This document shows positions 58,412 through 64,000 of a stretch of 64,000 bases of DNA, piece after piece. The position numbers and the translations under genes were made by a program. The stretch covers positions 62,001 through 126,000 of the forward strand of contig NZ_RPOH01000030.1 in the NCBI RefSeq assembly GCF_003818135.1, in the 5' to 3' direction. This DNA is from Buttiauxella warmboldiae. GTDB lineage: Bacteria; Pseudomonadota; Gammaproteobacteria; Enterobacterales; Enterobacteriaceae. Position 1 is the stretch's first letter. Every line of letters begins with the position of its first letter. Below the pieces are notes generated by a model that saw nothing but the letters and a program-made list of their open reading frames with translations, did not search any database and was not told the DNA's origin.

Positions 58412-58433
58412 ACCGGGCAGATGACTGCCCGGT
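58412..58433 (-). promoter_or_regulatory. Stem-loop between sulfatase and anSME
   Basis: ACCGGGCAG-ATGA-CTGCCCGGT, a perfect 9-bp stem. It follows the sulfatase stop by 13 bases and has only a weak T run (GTTGTT), so it likely lowers rather than blocks transcription of the maturase-MoxR genes. Confidence 0.6.
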
Positions 58434-58445
58434 ATAAGTAAAAAA

Positions 58446-60032
58446 TTAATTACTTTTCGCACCCTGCTCGATCAAAGACTGAACATCTGAGACGGTGAAG
58501 GAGCCTGGTTTTTGACGTGGTGGGAACTCCTGGAAGCTTTGCAGCATTTCACCGACGTATTTCTGCGCGCCACCGAGCAGGAACAGGCGGCTATAGAACC
58601 AGTTGTTGTAATCCATACCGGTATCGCCTTTTTCCAGCGGGTCGATTTCCAGATCGAAAATCATCGGGACGCGCAGGACGGTGAACGGATAGCGCCACAC
58701 ATCCATGCCGGTATGTTCCTGAATCATGAAGTGGGCTTTCCAGCGGCCATAGCGGATGGCCAGCAGGTCGCCATCATCGCTCCAGTAGAAGAACTCTTTA
58801 CGCGGGTCTTCGCCTTTGCCCTGCAGGAAATCGAGCTGGTTATAGCCATCCAAATGGACTTTGTAAGTTATCGAGGTGGTTTTGTAGCCTTTGAGCAACT
58901 GCTCTTTGATATCCGGCACGCCGGCTGCCGCGACCAGAGTAGGGAACCAGTCGTTACTGGCAACGATATCGTTAATCATGGTGCCAGGCTTGATATGGCC
59001 TGGCCATTTGATCATCGCCGGTACGCGGAAACCGCCTTCCCAGCCGGTATTTTTCTCACCGCGGAATGGCGTCATGCCGGAGTCGGGCCAGGTGGCGAGC
59101 ATCGGGCCGTTATCGGTGGTGTAGAGCACTATGGTGTTGTCTTCGATGCCGAGGTCTTTAATCTTCTTCAGCACTTCGCCCACTATCTTGTCATGCTCAA
59201 CCATACCGTCGGCATAATCTCCCAGCCCGGTAACGCCTTTACTGGCATCTTTGATATGGGTTTTGTTGTGCATACGGGTGGTGTTGTACCAGGTGAAGAA
59301 GGGCTTCCCGGCTTTGGTCTGGCGTTCCATAAAGTCGTTGTTGGCGGCGAGCGTCTCTTCGTCAACCGTTCCCATACGTTTGATATTAAGCGGGCCGGTA
59401 TCTTCAATTTTGCCGTCGGCGCTGCTCTTAATGACGCCGCGTGGGCCGAACTGTTTACGGTACTCAGGATCTTTCGGATAGTCTGGGTTTTCCGGCTCTT
59501 CTTCGGCGTTCAGATGGTAGAGATTGCCGAGGAACTCATCGAATCCGTGCGCGGTTGGCAGGAATTCATCGCGGTCACCGAGGTGGTTTTTACCAAACTG
59601 CCCGGTAGCATAGCCGAGCTGTTTAAGGATATTGGCAATAGTGGGATCATTTTTGCTGATGCCCTGCGGTGCACCCGGCATCCCGACTTTACTCATCCCG
59701 GTACGGAATGGCATTTGCCCGGTAATAAACGAAGAGCGCCCGGCGGTAGAACTTTGTTCCGCGTAGTAGGAGGTGAATTTGGCACCCTCATTGGCGATGC
59801 TGTCAATGTTCGGCGTTTTATAACCCATGGTTCCCTGGTTATAGGTGCTTATATTCCAGTAACCCACATCATCGCCGAAAATAACTACGATGTTAGGTTT
59901 CGAGGTGTCTTGCCTGGGGGCATTTTCGGAGGAGGCTGTCGCAGGTGCGGCATTAACACTGGACACGGCGCCAGACATCAGCGTAAGCATGCTGGCTATC
60001 ATTGTCCTTTTAAAAGGGACGTTATTGAGCAT
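58446..60032 (-). CDS. Exported arylsulfatase, Ser-type
   Basis: 528 residues with signal peptide (V-N-A-A-P, cleavage near 29). Metal ligands D54/D55 in F-G-D-D-V. Maturation motif S95-T-A-G-R in place of Cys, the same form as Klebsiella AtsA, so formylglycine is made by the adjacent anSME. D-N-G-P holds the distal ligand pair. Hydrolyses sulfate esters in the periplasm. First gene of the nine-gene operon. A 513-codon open frame on the opposite strand is an artefact of the GC-rich codon bias. Confidence 0.93.
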   Translation of the reverse strand: MLNNVPFKRTMIASMLTLMSGAVSSVNAAPATASSENAPRQDTSKPNIVVIFGDDVGYWNISTYNQGTMGYKTPNIDSIANEGAKFTSYYAEQSSTAGRSSFITGQMPFRTGMSKVGMPGAPQGISKNDPTIANILKQLGYATGQFGKNHLGDRDEFLPTAHGFDEFLGNLYHLNAEEEPENPDYPKDPEYRKQFGPRGVIKSSADGKIEDTGPLNIKRMGTVDEETLAANNDFMERQTKAGKPFFTWYNTTRMHNKTHIKDASKGVTGLGDYADGMVEHDKIVGEVLKKIKDLGIEDNTIVLYTTDNGPMLATWPDSGMTPFRGEKNTGWEGGFRVPAMIKWPGHIKPGTMINDIVASNDWFPTLVAAAGVPDIKEQLLKGYKTTSITYKVHLDGYNQLDFLQGKGEDPRKEFFYWSDDGDLLAIRYGRWKAHFMIQEHTGMDVWRYPFTVLRVPMIFDLEIDPLEKGDTGMDYNNWFYSRLFLLGGAQKYVGEMLQSFQEFPPRQKPGSFTVSDVQSLIEQGAKSN

Positions 60033-60387
60033 CTTTGGAACTCCGTTTATTAGGGGGCTCAGTGAGTATAGTCAAGGCCTGAAATTTGCCATTACATTTT
60101 GAATTGTCATGGAAATATCTTAATTAAGAGGGGTGGAACAATGGTTAAATTAAAAAAATGCCAAAGTTAGCTAACTAATTGAAATGGAATAAATGGTGCG
60201 ATATACCGTAGCATTTGAAACTAAAGTAAGTCTTAACTAATCTGTTTATTTTTAAATATCAAGATGAGATATCAGGCGAGATAAATGAGAGGGCAGTAGC
60301 CAGGCCCGAAATTTATTTTTCCGATTAGTGACCTTCGCTAAGTTAAAGCGGCATCAGCAATACGCATTTAGTTGCATTATGAAATTA
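60033..60387. promoter_or_regulatory. AT-rich region upstream of the sulfatase gene
   Basis: About 355 bases, strongly A/T-rich, between the sulfatase start and the decayed GGDEF gene. It should contain the operon promoter but no clear -10/-35 pair or known operator was fixed. No gene seen. Confidence 0.4.
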
Positions 60388-60846
60388 TTAATAAGTTACA
60401 CGATTACTGCCATCTTTCCTGGCGCGATAAAGCTCTTTATCCGCTTTTTCGGCCAGGATTTCGAGGTTCATGCCTTTCTGCCATTGCGCCATACCCTGGC
60501 TGATAGCCCGGGCCTGGGTAATGTTATCGCAACCACAACCACATTAAGGCAGCGCCTTGTGATAAAAACCATCAGTAATATTTTTCCTGAATTTTAGCGT
60601 AATCATCAGGTTTATTAATGACAGAGAGATGATATAGCTACACAGTATTTGTAAAATTAAAAGAAACGATTCAGCTCCGCTGATATCGAGGCCGCGCAAC
60701 AGTAACCAGACGCAAAATATAATATTTAATGACAAGAACCACATGTAACCTTTAGTGCTGGTAATAACGCTTTCGCCAGCGCTGTGATTAATGTCCATCA
60801 ATGCTGATCCTCTCGTCAGGTTATTTGATGATAGCCTGTTGTTCAT
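60388..60846 (-). pseudogene. Decayed diguanylate cyclase (membrane N-terminus joined to GGDEF C-terminus)
   Basis: The 5' part (60544-60846) encodes 100 residues with two membrane segments and ends at TAA 60544-60546. In the same frame the next codons, to 60388, read ...Q-A-R-A-I-S-Q-G-M-A-Q-W-Q and A-D-K-E-L-Y-R-A-R-K-D-G-S-N, the C-terminal end of a GGDEF domain. The central catalytic part is missing. So a deletion joined the membrane part to the domain end and left an in-frame stop. A second start at 60798 is possible. Confidence 0.7.
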
Positions 60847-61006
60847 CCAGCTGTCACCTGGCGAGCTTGCTTACAGGCAACACCTTAATCTCTCTTCAGT
60901 TATCTTGAATATGCTTAATGCTGGTCTATGCTCAACGTAGGTTATGCACCGGGGAGATTTTGTCGCGTAACTGAATAATAAAATAAAAATCCTTCCTTTC
61001 CGGGTG

Positions 61007-62626
61007 ATGCATATGATTAGAGCACTGCTGCTATTTTTGGCATGGACATCGCTGTTCGCCTCTTACGCGCTACAGGCGGCGGAACCTCGGCAGCTTCCTT
61101 CCGCACAGGATAAAGCACGTACGGTTTATATTTTTCATCACCCGATTGTTATGTTGCAGGCCAAATTTGGTCTGACGACGCCCGAAGAGCGCGTGCTGCG
61201 TATTCGCCACATTCTACGTTCACTCAGCGAAGAAGATGTTCGCCAGCCGGTGAAAGTGACTCCGGTTAAGCGTTACAACCAGCAGGCGCGGCTATTTACC
61301 ATTAACGGCAAGCCGTTAATGCTGCTGGCTGAAGGCGATCTGGACGAAGGCGATGACTTAACCCTCGACCGGGCGGCACAGCTGGTATTAATACGCATGG
61401 ATGAGCAGCGCACTTCCTTACGCGATCAATACTCTTCGTCTTATCTCGCGACTGCGACGGCAAAAACGTTGGCCGGTACGCTCGCTTTGGGGCTGCTGCT
61501 GTATGGCGCATTCCGATCCTGGAGAGGGGTGAAGCGTTATTTTGAAGCCAGAGTCAGCCGGAAAAAGGGGCTGATTCCGGCTAAATGGCGCGAGTTAGTG
61601 GGGGCGGTGGAAGGCTATCTCTATGGTCTGCTGATGATTTTACTGGGGATCGCCGCATTTTATCTCTGGCTGAGCTGGATCTTCCAACTCTACCCGTGGA
61701 CGCGAGCCTGGGGGGAATCATTAGGCGAATGGTCGATTAATGTTATCCAGCGGATTGCGTTATCCATCGTTTCCGCTTTCCCTGGCTTATTGATTGTGTT
61801 GATCATTTTTTTAATTACCGCCTTTATTCTGAAGCTGCTGAAAATCCTGCTTACCCGCGTTGAGAGCGGCAAGCTGGTGGTGCCGGGCCTGCACCCGGAA
61901 ACGGTAGGAGCAACGCGCAAACTGATTTCGGTGATGGTCTGGCTCTTCGCGCTTTCAGCGGCCTATCCGTTTTTGCCCGGGGCCAACTCTCTGGCGTTTA
62001 AAGGCATCAGCGTGTTCTTCGGTTTGATGTTAACGCTTGGCTCGGCCGGGGTGATGAACCACGCGATGAGCGGCCTGGTGCTGACCTATTCACGCGCGCT
62101 GCGCAAAGGTGATGTGATCCGCATCGGGGATAACGAAGGGCTGGTAAACGAAGTCGGGATGCTGGCCACGAAAATTTTGACGCGCGAAAACTACATTGTG
62201 ACGGTGCCCAATGCCGTGGTGGTGAGCGGCAAAATTACTAACCTTAGCGCGCAGAACCCGGGCGGGGGCGTCAACCTGACGACCAGCGTCACCATCGGCT
62301 ACGACACCCCGTGGCGGCAGGTTCACGCCATGCTGGAACTGGCTGCCAGGCGCACCCAGGGTATCGATCAACAGACCTTGCCACTGGTGCGTCAGCTTAA
62401 TCTGATGGACTGGTATATCGCCTATGAACTGCAGGTCACACTGCGCCCCGATGAATCGCTGGCAGGAGTGAAAAGTGAATTGCACAGCCATATTCAGGAT
62501 GTGTTTAACGAGTTTAACGTGCAGATTATGTCGCCGAATTTTGTTAACCAACCGGAAGGCCCGGTAACGGTGGCACGGGATAACTGGTTTGCGGCACCGG
62601 CCATACAGCCTGATAAGCAGCCATGA
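61007..62626 (+). CDS. MscS-family mechanosensitive channel-like protein
   Basis: 539 residues. Signal peptide, a periplasmic part (about 25-145), then several membrane segments and the MscS pore and beta domains (about 310-520), with G-S-A-G-V-M-N-H-A-M-S-G pore lining near 345 and G-D-V-I-R-I-G near 370. Small-conductance type. Start ATG 61007; GTG 61004 and ATG 61013 are in frame. Overlaps the barrel gene by 4 bases. Confidence 0.85.
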   Translation: MHMIRALLLFLAWTSLFASYALQAAEPRQLPSAQDKARTVYIFHHPIVMLQAKFGLTTPEERVLRIRHILRSLSEEDVRQPVKVTPVKRYNQQARLFTINGKPLMLLAEGDLDEGDDLTLDRAAQLVLIRMDEQRTSLRDQYSSSYLATATAKTLAGTLALGLLLYGAFRSWRGVKRYFEARVSRKKGLIPAKWRELVGAVEGYLYGLLMILLGIAAFYLWLSWIFQLYPWTRAWGESLGEWSINVIQRIALSIVSAFPGLLIVLIIFLITAFILKLLKILLTRVESGKLVVPGLHPETVGATRKLISVMVWLFALSAAYPFLPGANSLAFKGISVFFGLMLTLGSAGVMNHAMSGLVLTYSRALRKGDVIRIGDNEGLVNEVGMLATKILTRENYIVTVPNAVVVSGKITNLSAQNPGGGVNLTTSVTIGYDTPWRQVHAMLELAARRTQGIDQQTLPLVRQLNLMDWYIAYELQVTLRPDESLAGVKSELHSHIQDVFNEFNVQIMSPNFVNQPEGPVTVARDNWFAAPAIQPDKQP

Positions 62627-63774
62627 AAAAGCCCCTATCCGCGTTAGCGGTTCTGTTATCTATAGGTCTGTTTCCGCCTCTGGAGGCCAACGCCGCCGGG
62701 TTGATTGACGATACGGATGGCATGCCTGATATGAGCAACTACCTGAGCGAAAACCGCTACGGTTTCCTGCCGATCCCGGTAGTGATAACCGAACCTGCCA
62801 TTGGCTACGGCGGCGGCTTATTCGCTCTTTTTTTGCATGATACGGCAGATAGCAAAGCCGCCAAATCCCGGCCTGATGCGCCCGCGATCCCTCCCGCGAT
62901 GTCGGCATTCGGCGGCGGGGCCACGCAAAACGGCACCTGGTTTGTCGGCGGCGGCCATCGCCATACCTGGCATAACGACAGCATTCGGTATCTGGTCGCA
63001 CTTGGCTATGCCGATATCAATCTGGATATCTATTCCGGTGATATCGCCGGTTTTGGCCAGGGCAAGGGGATTAGCACGCAAACCCGGGGCTACGGCGGGA
63101 TGCAGAAACTGCTGTTTCGCGTCGCGGATACGCCGTTTTTTCTTGGCGGCTCGCAGTTTTATGCACAAACAAAAATCTCAGCGGATAACCGGGTTATTAA
63201 CCGGGCACTGCAACGGGTGCTGGGGGAAGAAAGCGCCTCTTCTGCTGTCGGGCTGATTGCGCAATATGATACCACTGACAATTTTTTCTACCCGCGCAAT
63301 GGGTTGTCAGCCACCGGGGAATACCAGTTTTATACCGGCTTCCTCGGTGGTGATTATCGCTACGACATGCTGACGCTCGACGGGAAATATTTTCAGCCGC
63401 TGGGCCAGGAGTTCACTCTGGCACTGGCGGCAAATTATCAATCGCTTTCGCGCCATGACAGCCACCTGCCGCCGATGGCGCGGCCTTATATTAATTTGCG
63501 AGGCATCTCGCGTTACCGCTACCAGGGGGATTATGTCAGCACCGTGCAAACCCAGCTGGCATGGCAAATGACGCCACGCTGGATATTGCAGGGATTTGTG
63601 GCAGCAGGAAGCGCCAGCAAAACCGCCGACGATCTCTACCGGCAAACCGAAGTGGCGTATGGCGGCGGGTTCCGCTATCTGATTGCCCGCCAGTTTGGTT
63701 TGCATACCGGGGTTGATGTCGCCTTTAGCGACAGCGAACAGGCCGTCTATTTTAATGTGGGGGCGGGCCTGTAG
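62623..63774 (+). CDS. BamA/TamA-family outer-membrane beta-barrel protein
   Basis: 383 residues: signal peptide (A-N-A-A), then an Omp85-like barrel without POTRA domains. It ends in the aromatic/hydrophobic G-A-G-L of barrel proteins, with L-R-G-I-S-R-Y-R-Y-Q-G-D-Y near 290 as the conserved L6-like loop. The absence of POTRA domains sets it apart from BamA and TamA; related to patatin-type or 'surface antigen' barrels. Translationally coupled to the MscS-like gene. Confidence 0.8.
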   Translation: MKKPLSALAVLLSIGLFPPLEANAAGLIDDTDGMPDMSNYLSENRYGFLPIPVVITEPAIGYGGGLFALFLHDTADSKAAKSRPDAPAIPPAMSAFGGGATQNGTWFVGGGHRHTWHNDSIRYLVALGYADINLDIYSGDIAGFGQGKGISTQTRGYGGMQKLLFRVADTPFFLGGSQFYAQTKISADNRVINRALQRVLGEESASSAVGLIAQYDTTDNFFYPRNGLSATGEYQFYTGFLGGDYRYDMLTLDGKYFQPLGQEFTLALAANYQSLSRHDSHLPPMARPYINLRGISRYRYQGDYVSTVQTQLAWQMTPRWILQGFVAAGSASKTADDLYRQTEVAYGGGFRYLIARQFGLHTGVDVAFSDSEQAVYFNVGAGL

Positions 63775-63821
63775 CGGAAATAAGCCGCCCGATCGACCAT
63801 GCAAAAAGATAAGAGAATACG

Positions 63822-64000
63822 ATGAAGAAAATCCAATGGGGTGTGCGGCAGTGTCGGGCAATGGCGCTGCCGTTACTGTTTGTATCCGGCGCGGCGTTTG
63901 GCGCTACGGCAGATGCGGTGACAGAAAGCAGCCGGTTTCCCATCTGGGGGGATGAAGCGCGCGCGCGGGGATATTCTATTCCGCTGCCGTTTGGCGTGAA
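63822..64000 (+). CDS. Exported protein of unknown function, N-terminal part (partial)
   Basis: 59 residues before the window ends. Signal peptide (A-F-G-A) and then W-G-D-E-A-R-A-R-G-Y-S-I-P-L-P-F-G. Not recognised. 47 bases after the barrel gene, so probably the third gene of that operon. Confidence 0.65.
   Translation, partial: MKKIQWGVRQCRAMALPLLFVSGAAFGATADAVTESSRFPIWGDEARARGYSIPLPFGV

Noticed and set aside
58512-60053. 513-codon open frame antisense to the sulfatase gene
   Set aside because: It mirrors the sulfatase codons, has no ribosome site or domain and is long only because of GC-rich third positions.

Overview
The window is chromosomal DNA of a member of the Enterobacteriaceae, roughly in the Klebsiella/Kluyvera/Lelliottia/Buttiauxella neighbourhood; the species cannot be fixed from the sequence alone. 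The evidence is the conserved block dolP-diaA-yraN-lpoA / rsmI, a GalNAc (aga) regulon close to the E. coli type, a 377-nt type A RNase P RNA, a selenocysteine fdhF with an E. coli-like SECIS, and acs-yjcH-actP. No tRNA, rRNA, CRISPR array, insertion sequence or prophage was seen. Most of the DNA has normal GC content and codon use; 40.8-42.2 kb and 60.0-61.0 kb are visibly AT-richer.

Layout. 1-4.6 kb: the 3' half of a malonate decarboxylase operon (mdcD-E-F-G-H) with convergent mdcR. 4.9-7.8 kb: a DctPQM-type TRAP transporter that reads away from mdcR and may be a second malonate carrier. 8.2-15.8 kb: the most novel region, a little-described cluster of a lone PRD protein, an 'SFCGS' protein, DUF4312, DUF4311 and DUF4310 (putative transporter parts), an amidohydrolase, a DgaE-like PLP ammonia-lyase, a DgaF-like aldolase and a PRD/EIIB/EIIA regulator. 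15.9-20.5 kb: envelope and housekeeping genes. 20.6-31.0 kb: GalNAc utilisation (exported GH36 enzyme, agaY, agaS, agaA, agaF-E-W-V PTS, agaZ, agaR) with about six AgaR-like operators. 31.0-33.5 kb: a DHA2 efflux pump and a divergent LysR regulator. 33.7-34.2 kb: rnpB and a partial repeat of its 3' end. 34.4-40.8 kb: fdhF, then acs-yjcH-actP. 41.2-41.9 kb: an orphan fliA paralogue. 42.4-45.2 kb: a DMT transporter, a dienelactone hydrolase and yghU. 45.5-49.7 kb: a dehydroshikimate dehydratase (QuiC1 type), an MFS carrier and a shikimate/quinate dehydrogenase-like protein. 50.0 kb: a cspA-type gene with a cold box. 50.2-60.0 kb: nine genes on the minus strand, sulfatase - anSME - MoxR - DUF58 - DUF4381 - VWA - VWA/TPR - BatD-like - HAD; the last eight each overlap or abut the next. 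60.4-60.8 kb: a decayed GGDEF gene. 61.0-64.0 kb: a MscS-family channel, a BamA/TamA-family barrel and the start of another exported protein.

How the genes fit together. Several loci are carbon scavenging modules that end in central metabolism: malonate to acetate, amino-sugar acids to pyruvate and glyceraldehyde-3-P (inferred), GalNAc to DHAP and glyceraldehyde-3-P, shikimate or quinate to protocatechuate, and acetate to acetyl-CoA. The 8.2-15.8 kb cluster has no kinase although its last two enzymes belong to families acting on 6-phosphorylated substrates. Its regulators are PTS-type, so its unknown membrane proteins may form a phosphorylating transporter. The sulfatase operon joins a Ser-type formylglycine sulfatase and its maturase to a MoxR/VWA chaperone-like module.
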